Assembly (NCBI GenBank): GCA_026985735.1
Contig: JALSPW010000159.1
Location: 1-39,959, forward strand
Source of the DNA: Saprospiraceae bacterium
Lineage (GTDB): Bacteria > Bacteroidota > Bacteroidia > Chitinophagales > Saprospiraceae
Reading direction: 5' to 3'
Length of the DNA: 39,959 nucleotides
How positions within the stretch are numbered: the stretch's first letter is position 1; every line of letters begins with the position of its first letter. This document shows positions 1-8,118 of the stretch, piece after piece. The notes beneath the pieces are model-generated. The model worked only from the letters and a program-made list of their open reading frames with translations, did not search any database and was not told where the DNA came from. Made by a program: the position numbers and the translations under genes.

Positions 1-98
1 GTTTTTTGAAAATGTGTTTTCAACTCAAATGATTCCGCTTATGTAATTATCATATAAATAATTTAAGAATTTTTAAAGGAATATAGTTTCAAAATAAG

Positions 99-106
99 TA
101 TTTTTG
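99..106 (+). promoter_or_regulatory. candidate -7 box for the nucleoside deaminase gene
   Basis: The sequence TATTTTTG fits the Bacteroidota -7 consensus TAnnTTTG and ends 15 bases before the ATG of the deaminase gene. I see no matching TTG/TTTG box at the usual 19-20 base distance upstream, so this rests on the -7 box alone. Confidence 0.35.
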
Positions 107-121
107 CATTAAATAAATAAA

Positions 122-613
122 ATGAATAAAAAGGAAAAGCAAAAAGACATTGAATTTTTTATGCAAGAAGCTATTAACCTTGCAAAAGAAAGTATGGAAA
201 CGGGAAAGGGAGGTCCATTTGGAGCTGTTGTAGTAAAAGATGGTAAAATAATAGGAAAGGGAAGCAATAATGTAACACAGAATAATGATCCTACTGCACA
301 TGCTGAAATAACAGCCATTAGAAATGCTTGTAAGAATCTTGACTCCTTTCAGTTGGACGGATGTGAGATTTATACCAGTTGTGAGCCTTGTCCTATGTGT
401 TTAGGGGCAATTTATTGGTCCAGACCGGCAGCGGTATATTATGCAGCAACCAAAGATGATGCTGCAGAGGCCGGATTTGATGATGAGTTTATTTATGAAG
501 AAATAGCAAAACCTCTTGATAAAAGAAATATACCGATGAAGCAAATATATAGAGCAAAAGCCCGGGAAATATTTGTAAATTGGATAAAAAAAGAAGATAA
601 AATTAAATATTAA
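122..613 (+). CDS. guaD: guanine deaminase-type nucleoside deaminase
   Basis: This 163-residue cytosolic zinc enzyme most likely deaminates guanine to xanthine in purine salvage. The sequence shows the cytidine/deoxycytidylate deaminase fold signature: His60-Ala-Glu62 (zinc ligand plus proton-shuttling Glu) and Pro-Cys90-Pro-Met-Cys93 (two zinc ligands). GGPFGAVVV at about residues 30-38 and the C-terminal ending rich in aromatic and charged residues resemble Bacillus GuaD, which is of similar length. The main alternative is the tRNA adenosine deaminase TadA. I prefer GuaD because the segment after the zinc motif (DDAAEAGFDDEFIYEEI) matches the C-terminal part of GuaD rather than TadA, but this is from memory of the families. 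The gene stands alone and converges with the patatin gene with a gap of only 16 bases. Confidence 0.8.
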   Translation: MNKKEKQKDIEFFMQEAINLAKESMETGKGGPFGAVVVKDGKIIGKGSNNVTQNNDPTAHAEITAIRNACKNLDSFQLDGCEIYTSCEPCPMCLGAIYWSRPAAVYYAATKDDAAEAGFDDEFIYEEIAKPLDKRNIPMKQIYRAKAREIFVNWIKKEDKIKY

Positions 614-629
614 TCCGGCAATTTAAATA

Positions 630-2843
630 TTATTGGATAACCCCGATATTTATATGAATAACCGGATATTTATACTCTGTAGATTTTGTTATTCCTGCGA
701 TAACCGGTCCAAAAGGAGTTTTTATAATTGCTGCAATACCTCCTCCGTAATGATATTTCCAACCATCTGTTATTCCGAAATTGAATAGTGTTCTAAAATA
801 AATATTCTTTTCAAATTGATATCTCAATCCGGTTCTAAAAACAAATTTATTTGTTGTAATAAGATAATTATCAGGAAGACCCCAAAAGGAACTTTGGTAA
901 TCATTATCGGGAAACATTCCCCCCATTGTTTTGGTTTTTAAAATAAACGGCACATCAGATAATCCCGAATATTCCGCACAAAAACCATTTTCCAGAATCC
1001 AGTTATTTTTCAAAGTATAATAACTATTCCATAAAAACTGAATATTAAAATAATCCGGGTATATTTTTGATTCGCTTTCGTTGTTATGATATGTAGTTTC
1101 AATTTGGGGCTGAAAATTAAAACTTAATTTTGTTTTAAAAATACTTCCTGTTGTAGCAAAGTATTTATCATTTACCGAGTTAAAATAAAATAAAAGGAAT
1201 AAAGTGTGTTTTTGGTATTCGCTTTGGCTAATATCTTCAAAAGCATATCTAAAAGCGTCTTTATAAGTAGTAAATGTATATTTATATCCCAAATTCATCA
1301 AACTGTTTTTGGTTTGAGATACAAATACATTAAATCCGGGTATTATAAAATTTCTATTATAAGCGGTTAATTTGTTATTCCTATCATAAATCGGGATGCG
1401 GTCATTGAAATATTGAAATGATTGTCTGATTCCAAATCGAGTCCTGTCTAAAAAATATTTTGTAAAATATTGAGTGACATAAGGATATTTTGATATTCTT
1501 CCTTTAATATTGAATTTTGAATTTGGCAACAGATAATTTCTGGAAGTCAAACTTGTTATAATACCAAAATCCACCTGGTCCGAGTAATGTATTCCAAGAC
1601 CAAAAGTATTTAGGGGAAGTTGCTGGCAGTGAAAAATAAGTTTATATTTGTTTTTTCCCGGTGTTTTATCAAGATAATAGTTGATATAAGCAAATTCACC
1701 GGAACCGTATAATTCATCTATTTCGGTTTTTATCATTTGTTGCGAAACCCTTTTACCTAATTTCTTTTTAAGTAAAACAATTAGTTGTGTTTCAAAAGTT
1801 TTATTTTTAAGTCCATTGATTTTTATATCCGTTATAGGATAAACTTGATTTTTATTGAATCGTATGTTTTTGACAGGTTTGCTTTCGAATTTATCAAGTT
1901 TTCTTTTTATCGCCAAAAGTTCTTTTCTGTGTTTTTGTGCTGTTTCATATCCGATTTTCATTATTTCTGCAGCTTTATCAAACCGTGTACCCATATCCAA
2001 AACAGGCGGTTCGATTAAAACATCAACTGAATCTTTATATTTATTATAATTTTGTTTGGATCCTATCATGGTTATCAACCAAAACAACCGGGGAAATGAC
2101 CCCAATTGTTCTTCATCAAGATTCATTCTTCCTACATTGGAACCGATAATGATATCCGCACCGTTTTCCAATGCAACGTCAACACCAAAATTGTCAATAA
2201 CACCCCCGTCCACCAAAAGTTTTCCTTTATATTTTTTAGGAATAAAAATAGTAGGTAAAGACATACTGGAGCGCAGTGCAATAGATAGAGGACCATCTTT
2301 AAAAACATATTTTTCCGCATTTAATACATCAACGGCTATAGCTCTGTATTTGATGGGAAACTGATCGAAATTATCATATTTATATGCCGGATATGTCAAT
2401 TTATTAAGATACAATTCAAGTTCATGTCCATATACTAAACCTTTTCCCGGATCCGGTTTTTTCTTTTTTATGATAAAATCAAATAAATAATTTGAAAATT
2501 CATCTTTTTGCTCAATATTAATTTTTCTAAGATCGGTATCATTAGACAAATACTTGTACCAGTCGGAGGTAAGTGCTATTTTTTCCAAATCATCGGTTGA
2601 ATATCCCATCGCATATAATCCCCCTATGATACTTCCCATGCTTGTACCTACAATGATATCGGGTTTAATACCAATTTCTTCAAGAGTTTTAATAACTCCT
2701 ATGTGAGAAAGACCTTTGGCAGTACCCCCACTTAAAACCAAAGCCACCACAGGCTTTTTAAAAGTACTCTGTGAATAGATATAATTTGAAAAAAGCATAA
2801 AAATGAATAAAATATAAACTCCGATTTTCTTCATAATATTCAA
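630..2843 (-). CDS. patatin-like phospholipase with POTRA and outer-membrane beta-barrel domain
   Basis: A 737-residue exported protein. Residues 1-25 form a signal peptide ending in a typical YSQ site; a start at the second Met (residue 4) is equally possible. A patatin domain follows at about 30-310, with the oxyanion-hole Gly pair at 39-40 (GGTAKG), the nucleophile elbow GTSMG with Ser68, and the partner Asp212 in DGG, so the Ser-Asp dyad of a lipid acyl hydrolase is intact. Residues about 335-400 look like one POTRA-type repeat. The rest, to 737, is rich in aromatic, alternating beta strands like the bacterial surface antigen (BamA/Omp85-type) barrel. This architecture resembles PlpD-type self-exported patatins of type Vd secretion; whether the patatin part crosses the outer membrane is inference. 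It lies 21 bases downstream of the dehydrogenase gene and is probably cotranscribed with it. Confidence 0.88.
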   Translation of the reverse strand: MNIMKKIGVYILFIFMLFSNYIYSQSTFKKPVVALVLSGGTAKGLSHIGVIKTLEEIGIKPDIIVGTSMGSIIGGLYAMGYSTDDLEKIALTSDWYKYLSNDTDLRKINIEQKDEFSNYLFDFIIKKKKPDPGKGLVYGHELELYLNKLTYPAYKYDNFDQFPIKYRAIAVDVLNAEKYVFKDGPLSIALRSSMSLPTIFIPKKYKGKLLVDGGVIDNFGVDVALENGADIIIGSNVGRMNLDEEQLGSFPRLFWLITMIGSKQNYNKYKDSVDVLIEPPVLDMGTRFDKAAEIMKIGYETAQKHRKELLAIKRKLDKFESKPVKNIRFNKNQVYPITDIKINGLKNKTFETQLIVLLKKKLGKRVSQQMIKTEIDELYGSGEFAYINYYLDKTPGKNKYKLIFHCQQLPLNTFGLGIHYSDQVDFGIITSLTSRNYLLPNSKFNIKGRISKYPYVTQYFTKYFLDRTRFGIRQSFQYFNDRIPIYDRNNKLTAYNRNFIIPGFNVFVSQTKNSLMNLGYKYTFTTYKDAFRYAFEDISQSEYQKHTLFLLFYFNSVNDKYFATTGSIFKTKLSFNFQPQIETTYHNNESESKIYPDYFNIQFLWNSYYTLKNNWILENGFCAEYSGLSDVPFILKTKTMGGMFPDNDYQSSFWGLPDNYLITTNKFVFRTGLRYQFEKNIYFRTLFNFGITDGWKYHYGGGIAAIIKTPFGPVIAGITKSTEYKYPVIHINIGVIQ

Positions 2844-2864
2844 ACGGTTTATTATATGTTTTTA

Positions 2865-3686
2865 TTAGAAATTACCCGGTATTATTCCTTTTAATTTTAA
2901 TAAATTCATAGAAAAATCCCATATTTTTTGTTGTGTATTTTCATCGTAAGATATTGCTGATGATAACACAAGAGATTTCCCGGCAAAAAACTTCCCTGTT
3001 TCAAAATTTTTTTCCGCTTGTATCATTACATTTTTAATTGCTTCTACGGCATTCTTAACAGGTGCTCCTCCCGACCATAATACATGCAATAATTTTGTAC
3101 TTATCACCCCGGGATGAAGACAATTTACGGTAATTTTTTTGTTTTGCAATTTTTTTGCAAGTTTATACGTAAAAAGAATATTGCATAATTTGGATATTTC
3201 GTATGCTGAATATGAATCAAAAAATTCCGGATCTAAAATAGTGTTAAAATTAATGGTTTCGGCATGTGCAATAGATGCGATATTAATTATTTGCGATCTC
3301 TGTTTTGATTTTAATAATGGCAATACATTTAAAGTCAATAAAAAAGGCGATAGATAATTTACTTGGAATGTTAATTCTATTTTATCAACACTTTCTATAT
3401 ACTCTGGCGCAATAACAGCAGCATTATTTATTAATATATCAAGAAAATTATATTTTCCCAATAGGGATTTACTCATGCTTTGAACTTCCGTCAAAGAAGC
3501 AAAATCTGCAACAATAGTATCAATTTTTTTATTTTTTGTTTTCTTTATAATTTCTAAAGCACTATCTTTTACTTTTTCCCGGTTTCTGCCGTGAATAATC
3601 ACATGATGGCCTTTGCTAGCCATATATTTGGCAAAGGCTTTACCTATTCCGTCTGTTGCTCCCGTTATTAAAATCCGTTTAGACAT
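2865..3686 (-). CDS. short-chain dehydrogenase/reductase (SDR)
   Basis: A 273-residue classical-type SDR. The NAD(P)-binding motif TGATDGIG is at residues 8-15, the structural NNAAV motif at about 87-91, a catalytic Ser lies in the NIASIAHA stretch, and the active-site pair is YEISK (YxxxK). The arrangement and length resemble the retinol dehydrogenase/WW-oxidoreductase-like group of SDRs, but the substrate cannot be read from sequence. It is the first gene of a two-gene minus-strand unit with the patatin phospholipase, which might hint at lipid metabolism; that is inference. A solo end of the repeat family described at 33.8 kb sits directly upstream and would lie in its promoter or 5' leader. 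Confidence 0.85.
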   Translation of the reverse strand: MSKRILITGATDGIGKAFAKYMASKGHHVIIHGRNREKVKDSALEIIKKTKNKKIDTIVADFASLTEVQSMSKSLLGKYNFLDILINNAAVIAPEYIESVDKIELTFQVNYLSPFLLTLNVLPLLKSKQRSQIINIASIAHAETINFNTILDPEFFDSYSAYEISKLCNILFTYKLAKKLQNKKITVNCLHPGVISTKLLHVLWSGGAPVKNAVEAIKNVMIQAEKNFETGKFFAGKSLVLSSAISYDENTQQKIWDFSMNLLKLKGIIPGNF

Positions 3687-3704
3687 ATTGAAATAAATTT
3701 AAAA

Positions 3705-3750
3705 GAAAAAAGATAATTTTTAAATTTTATGACTTTATGGACAGACACTA
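3705..3750 (-). repeat. solo end of the TAGTGTCTGTC foldback repeat family
   Basis: Read on the minus strand, this begins TAGTGTCTGTCCATAAAGTC and continues with the same A/T-rich arm (AAAATT-AAAAAT-ATCTTTTT) as the left arm of the complete element at 33813-33976. No matching opposite end is visible nearby, so it is a solo or decayed end. It lies between the divergent dehydrogenase and LVIVD-protein genes. Confidence 0.65.
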
Positions 3751-3830
3751 TTTAAGTAATTATCCAACCTTTTTTTATTTTAAAACGTCATTAAATATAG
3801 TATGTTATCTTATTAATAAATTTTAAACAG

Positions 3831-5087
3831 ATGAAACGATTATTTTTTTTATTTATGTTTTTTATATTGTCGGGAATAATAATTTTCAATCAATCATGTA
3901 GTTATGATAAATGTCAAGAGACAAGACAATACAAAGTTTACACACCGGTATATAAAACCCGGGCACAATTAAGAAACATTTCTGTTTCGGATGCCAAACC
4001 ATTAAAAAATCCGGGAAAAATATATGTTTATAACCAATATTTGTTAATAAATGAACTTCATAAAGGTATTCATATTTTTGATAATAGCGATATAAAAAAT
4101 CCGGTCAATCTTGCTTTTATCTCAATACCGGGTAATGTGGATATTGCGGTAAAGGACAATATTCTCTATGCTGACAATTTTATAGATCTTCTAAGTTTTG
4201 ATATTTCAAATCCCGTAAATCCACAATATTTGGGTTCTGTTGAAGATATTTTTTCAAATAGGAAATATGAAGATGAAACCAGAGGTTTTTTGGTTTATTA
4301 TAATTCATCGAATATAGTCGAAGAAATACAATGTGACGAAGCTATTTCGGATGTATTGTATAGGGGAGAAAAAGTATTGATTTTAGATAGTTCTTTCGGC
4401 GAAGTAGATTTACAATCAGGAAAAAATAATATCGGCATCGGAGGTTCAATGGCCAGATTCACTATTTTAAATAACAGACTTTATGCTATAGACTATAATG
4501 AACTTCACATTGTTGATATAGAAATTCCCAAACAAGCTAAATTAACCAATGATATTAATATAAGTTGGGGAATAGAAACCATATTTCCGGTTAAAGACAA
4601 ATTATTTATCGGTTCAAATTCGGGAATGTTTGTTTTTGATGCTTCCAATCCCGACAAACCGTCATTGCTTTCTACTTTTGAACATGCATCATCTTGTGAT
4701 CCGGTGTTTGTAACCGGTGATATTGCATATATTACACTAAGATCAGGTAACAGATGTCAGGGATATACCAACCAATTGGATGTAGTAAGCATAAAAGATA
4801 TATTAAATCCTGAATTGATAAAAACATATTCTATGGATAATCCGCACGGACTTACTGTAATCGAAAAAAAAATGGTCTTATGTGAAGGAGATTATGGAGC
4901 AAAAGTTTTAGATGTTTCAAATCCGGAAAAAATAAAAATAAAATCAAAACTTACGGACAAACATTTTTATGATGTTATAGGAATAAGTAATAAAGATGTG
5001 ATTATGGTCGGAAATAACGGATTGTATCAGTATGAATTGGAAGGATATAATCTTAATGAAATCAGCGTTATTGAAATAGAAGAATAA
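3831..5087 (+). CDS. LVIVD-repeat-type lipoprotein
   Basis: A 418-residue protein with a hydrophobic signal segment at residues 5-20 and a cysteine at 23 (NQSC) that is probably lipidated, so a lipoprotein on the periplasmic or outer face of the envelope. The body is a series of beta-propeller-like repeats in which short forms of 'LxIFDxSNPxxPxxLG' recur (for example IHIFDNSDIKNPVNL, LSFDISNPVNPQYLG, MFVFDASNPDKPSLL, AKVLDVSNPEKIK). This is the pattern of the LVIVD repeat family, whose biochemical function is unknown. It is the first gene of a plus-strand group with a barrel protein, an ECF sigma factor and a membrane-anchored barrel protein. The start is preceded by AAATTTTAAACAG, a leader repeated before other genes here. 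Confidence 0.8.
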   Translation: MKRLFFLFMFFILSGIIIFNQSCSYDKCQETRQYKVYTPVYKTRAQLRNISVSDAKPLKNPGKIYVYNQYLLINELHKGIHIFDNSDIKNPVNLAFISIPGNVDIAVKDNILYADNFIDLLSFDISNPVNPQYLGSVEDIFSNRKYEDETRGFLVYYNSSNIVEEIQCDEAISDVLYRGEKVLILDSSFGEVDLQSGKNNIGIGGSMARFTILNNRLYAIDYNELHIVDIEIPKQAKLTNDINISWGIETIFPVKDKLFIGSNSGMFVFDASNPDKPSLLSTFEHASSCDPVFVTGDIAYITLRSGNRCQGYTNQLDVVSIKDILNPELIKTYSMDNPHGLTVIEKKMVLCEGDYGAKVLDVSNPEKIKIKSKLTDKHFYDVIGISNKDVIMVGNNGLYQYELEGYNLNEISVIEIEE

Positions 5088-5186
5088 TTACTTAATAATT
5101 AGAAAAAGCATTGAAATTACAAAAATTGATTGTTTTATAATAGTACATAGACCAAAACATAGTATCTTTAAGGATAATTAAAAAAT

Positions 5187-5248
5187 TTTAAACAGATGAA
5201 ACGAACATGAATTTTATTAATCTTAAAATACCTCAAAATTATGATTAA
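5187..5248 (+). other. short intergenic leader copy with a 13-codon micro-ORF
   Basis: The stretch repeats the AAATTTTAAACAGATGAAAC start region seen before the LVIVD gene and the barrel gene, but here the frame is only four codons (Met-Lys-Arg-Thr-stop). The stop overlaps an ATG at 5207 that opens a 13-residue frame starting MNFINLK (5207-5248). A second micro-ORF with the same first seven residues occurs at 9613. It could be a decayed gene start or a leader peptide for the downstream barrel gene; neither is proved. Confidence 0.3.
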
Positions 5249-5321
5249 AAAAATTTATGTGAGTTCCTGAATGTATTATAAATTTTTTGTATTTTTTTTT
5301 CAAACAAAAAATTTTAAACAG

Positions 5322-6089
5322 ATGAAACAAGTAATTATTTTTTTATTGATGATTATTAGTATCGTTCAGCTTAATGCTCAAAAAAAAGAATACTATAAAG
5401 ATATTGTATATCTAAAAAATGAAAGTAAAATTTACGGTCAGCTTTTGGATTATAAAATAGGAGAAAAAGTTGAAATAAAACTTTCAAACGGACAGATATT
5501 AACATTTCCTGACAATGTTGTGCAGAAAATAGTAATTTATTCTCCTGAAATAAAGGAAAAAAAAGAAAGATTTTTGAATTATGAATTTAAGGATAAAGTA
5601 TTTTATAACAATTTTGGATTTAAAATGATAGGAGGAGCAAGTTCTACCGGTTATCGAAATATTTATCGCAATGGATTTGGTCTTGAATACAATCTTGGAT
5701 ACAGGTACAATCATTATTTATCTGTTGGTTTGGGAGCAGCTATAGAAAATTATAATTATGGTTTGGAAGAATTATTTTATCCTGTTTATTTTGATTTTAT
5801 GAGTTTTTACAGCAAATCAAAAATAAGTCCGTTTTTCAGATTTCAAATAGGATACGGTTTTGTAACTACTAAAAAAAATATTAATATTGATAATGATGGA
5901 GGAATTATGATAAATCCGGCATTTGGTATTAAATATCCTGCAAGCGATAAATTAAATTATATGTTTGATATAAATTTTAAATATCAGAAAGCATATTTTG
6001 TTTATAAGTTTAATGAAAGGAGTTCTCAAATCGCATACAGGGATGTTATTTTCAGAAGAATTGCATTTAGATTCAGTATTATGTTTTAA
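5322..6089 (+). CDS. outer-membrane beta-barrel protein, unknown role
   Basis: A 255-residue protein from the ATG at 5322, chosen because it opens a clean signal peptide (MKQVIIFLLMIISIVQLNAQ, cleavage after NAQ) and follows the leader AAATTTTAAACAG; the frame is open further upstream to 5271, but that extension has no signal-peptide character. Residues about 25-75 form a small beta domain with the pattern 'IVYLKNESKIYGQL...VEIKLSNGQ', resembling short beta-rich domains often attached to barrels in this phylum. From about 90 to the C terminus, alternating strands with aromatic girdles and a terminal Phe (FRFSIMF) indicate an eight- to ten-stranded outer-membrane barrel. No enzymatic motif is visible. 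It ends 30 bases before the ECF sigma factor gene and is probably in the same transcript. Confidence 0.7.
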   Translation: MKQVIIFLLMIISIVQLNAQKKEYYKDIVYLKNESKIYGQLLDYKIGEKVEIKLSNGQILTFPDNVVQKIVIYSPEIKEKKERFLNYEFKDKVFYNNFGFKMIGGASSTGYRNIYRNGFGLEYNLGYRYNHYLSVGLGAAIENYNYGLEELFYPVYFDFMSFYSKSKISPFFRFQIGYGFVTTKKNINIDNDGGIMINPAFGIKYPASDKLNYMFDINFKYQKAYFVYKFNERSSQIAYRDVIFRRIAFRFSIMF

Positions 6090-6119
6090 CAAAATTTTTT
6101 ATTCTGATATCCGAACATA

Positions 6120-6671
6120 ATGAAAACATATTCAGAGGAAGAAATAATAAAAGGATGTAAGAAAAATTCCAGAAAATTTCAGGAAATTTTATATCTGAAT
6201 TATTTTGATAAAATGTATGGAATGTGTTTAAGACATACTACTGATAATGAAATCGCAATGTCTGTTCTTAATGACGGTTTTCTGAAAGTATTTAAAAATA
6301 TTGATAAATACCGGTATGATGGTTCTTTTGAAAATTGGTTAAGAAAAGTTATTTACAATACTCTTAGGGATTATTACCGGAAAAAATCAAATAATCAAAA
6401 GTTTTTAGAAATATTTGACAATCAAACTAATGACAACTATCTTAATAATCTGGAATATGAAGATATCTTAAAAATGGTGGATTCTTTACCACAGAAAAAC
6501 AAAAAAGTATTTGTTTTGTTTGCGATAGAAGGTTATAAACACAATGATATTTCCAGGATATTGAATATACCTGTCGGTACATCAAAATGGCATCTTTCAC
6601 AAGCTAAAAAAAAATTAAAAGAAATGATACTGAAAAGTGAAATAATCTTAAAAGTTGAAAAATATAAATAA
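6120..6671 (+). CDS. ECF-type RNA polymerase sigma factor
   Basis: A 183-residue sigma-70 family protein of the size of extracytoplasmic-function sigma factors. Region 2 spans about residues 22-92, with the -10-contacting part around FENWLRKVIYNTLRDYYRKK, and region 4 spans about 122-172, with a helix-turn-helix in 'YKHNDISRILNIPVGTSKWHLSQAKKKLK'. Regions 1 and 3 are absent, as expected for the class. The downstream gene begins four bases after the stop and encodes a single-pass membrane protein with a short basic cytoplasmic head, the place where an anti-sigma factor normally sits. Its target promoters cannot be read from this window. Confidence 0.9.
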   Translation: MKTYSEEEIIKGCKKNSRKFQEILYLNYFDKMYGMCLRHTTDNEIAMSVLNDGFLKVFKNIDKYRYDGSFENWLRKVIYNTLRDYYRKKSNNQKFLEIFDNQTNDNYLNNLEYEDILKMVDSLPQKNKKVFVLFAIEGYKHNDISRILNIPVGTSKWHLSQAKKKLKEMILKSEIILKVEKYK

Positions 6672-6675
6672 GAAT

Positions 6676-7863
6676 ATGAACAAAAATAATTTTAATAAAG
6701 AGGTTAAAAAGGAAGGGTGGAATAAAATGAAAATCATACTTGATAAAGAAATGCCGGTAAAGAAAAGGCGCTTTTTGCCGTTTTTATTGCTTCTTTTGAT
6801 ACCTGCAGCACTCGGCATTATTTTTATTTATAGTAAAACAACAAAAAAAGAACAAAATCAAATATTTATAAAACAACAAAAAAACAGGTTTTCTTCAGTA
6901 AAAAACATAAAGCAATCTTTAAATATCAATACTACTTCCAATAATTTTAAAAACTTATTAAACAACAAGAAAAATACTAAAATCAAAATAAAAACAAATA
7001 AAAACGACAAAACAAACACCCACATACTCAAGAAATTACACAAAAAAGAATATAAATTAATAGCTGATACCGAACAAAAGAATAATATAAAAAATTTAGT
7101 TTATCATAAAATGACATACGTTGAAAACAATATCGCTTTGTTAAATAAACTAACATTCTTAAATATAAAAACATTGATAACACAACAAAGAAAATATCGA
7201 CCACAATTTGATTTTCATGATTTGAACCTTACAGGAAAAAAAGATATTGGACTTTTCACTCCGGTAATGAGTATTAAATTACATGCTTATAATTATAAAA
7301 AATTTTCACCGAAATTAGAATTTGATTTTGGAAATTATTTTAATATCAGTGACAGGTTTTCTTTCGGAATTGTAATGGCATTGACACAAAGAAATTTGGT
7401 ATACCAAGCAATTCAAAAAGAAAGGTATATTCTTAATGATTCTTATTATACAGAGGTATTAAATTTTAAAAATGAATATGAAATAGAACAGAAAGATTAT
7501 TCAAAATGGATCTTTGAACTTATGATAAAAGAAAAATATAATATCAACAAAAGAATATTTATTGATTTTGGAGGTGGAATTGTATTGGGAGGAATGAAAC
7601 GAATAAAAATAAACTATGATTATACATCAAAAAATGATTTAAAAACAGAATATAATCCCGGTGATTTTAAACCCATATTATTTATCGATATGGGATTGTA
7701 TTATTTTCTTACCAAAAAGATAAATGCAGGATTTGGATATAAATATTATTATTCCGGAACTTATAATTATAATAATATGAGAAATAATGAGGTGCATAGT
7801 CAAAAACTGGTAAATAAAAAATACTCATCGAGATTATTTTTTGGAATAAACTATTGTTTTTAA
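6676..7863 (+). CDS. membrane-anchored beta-barrel-like protein, possible anti-sigma partner
   Basis: A 395-residue protein from the ATG at 6676; an in-frame TTG at 6655 overlaps the sigma gene and is less likely. The order of parts is a cytoplasmic head of about 32 residues containing GWNKMKIILDKEMP, one transmembrane helix at about 33-52, a Lys/Asn/Gln-rich low-complexity linker at about 55-170, and a beta-strand-rich C-terminal region at about 185-395 with a barrel-like alternating pattern ending in FFGINYCF. It has no zinc-binding anti-sigma (ZAS) motif. Its position four bases after an ECF sigma gene and its inner-membrane head suggest that it holds the sigma factor at the membrane, but that is inference from context. 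The adjacent barrel protein and LVIVD lipoprotein could supply the outer-membrane end of the signal path. Confidence 0.6.
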   Translation: MNKNNFNKEVKKEGWNKMKIILDKEMPVKKRRFLPFLLLLLIPAALGIIFIYSKTTKKEQNQIFIKQQKNRFSSVKNIKQSLNINTTSNNFKNLLNNKKNTKIKIKTNKNDKTNTHILKKLHKKEYKLIADTEQKNNIKNLVYHKMTYVENNIALLNKLTFLNIKTLITQQRKYRPQFDFHDLNLTGKKDIGLFTPVMSIKLHAYNYKKFSPKLEFDFGNYFNISDRFSFGIVMALTQRNLVYQAIQKERYILNDSYYTEVLNFKNEYEIEQKDYSKWIFELMIKEKYNINKRIFIDFGGGIVLGGMKRIKINYDYTSKNDLKTEYNPGDFKPILFIDMGLYYFLTKKINAGFGYKYYYSGTYNYNNMRNNEVHSQKLVNKKYSSRLFFGINYCF

Positions 7864-7918
7864 GGACATTTTCAGCAATGATTCTATCTAAGTATTTTTT
7901 TATAAATAAAATAAGTTG

Positions 7919-7926
7919 TATATTTG
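7919..7926 (+). promoter_or_regulatory. -7 box of the small RNA candidate
   Basis: TATATTTG matches the Bacteroidota -7 consensus TAnnTTTG exactly. It sits seven to ten bases before the first base of a compact hairpin-plus-terminator unit, the right distance for a transcription start around 7933. The -33 position holds a run of T rather than a clean TTTG. Confidence 0.5.
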
Positions 7927-7932
7927 TATTTT

Positions 7933-7993
7933 AAAGTGAGGGCAAACACCCGCACTGCCTCAAGGTTTTCTTTTTTAGAAGGCCTTTTTTATT
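7933..7993 (+). ncRNA. candidate small non-coding RNA of about 60 nt
   Basis: Directly after a -7 box comes a hairpin with stem AGTG/CACT (7935-7938 with 7953-7956), an A.G mismatch, stem GGG/CCC (7940-7942 with 7949-7951) and loop CAAACA. Six bases later a second hairpin has a 10-bp stem (7962-7971 with 7977-7986, two G.U pairs), a five-U loop and a U-rich tail. The unit has no ORF, sits 70 bases after the preceding gene and carries its own promoter box, so an independent small RNA is more likely than a plain operon terminator. Its size and the lineage bring to mind small structured Bacteroidota RNAs such as the flavo-1 motif, but I cannot confirm identity. Confidence 0.55.
7962..7990 (+). 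terminator. rho-independent terminator of the small RNA candidate
   Basis: AAGGTTTTCT pairs over ten positions with AGAAGGCCTT (two G.U pairs), the loop is five T, and TTTTTT overlaps and follows the stem. It could also end read-through transcripts of the upstream sigma-factor operon. Confidence 0.7.
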
Positions 7994-8118
7994 TTCATTT
8001 TTTTGTAAATCTTTAAAAAGTTTTTTCGCTTAGTTTAAATATATATTAATTCGGAGAGCATACTTTTTTTATATATTAACTCAGAACAACTGACTCCTAA
8101 AAATAATATTTTAATAAC

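Noticed and set aside
5271-5321. Upstream in-frame extension of the barrel protein
   Set aside because: The extra residues lack signal-peptide character and the ATG at 5322 starts a textbook signal peptide.
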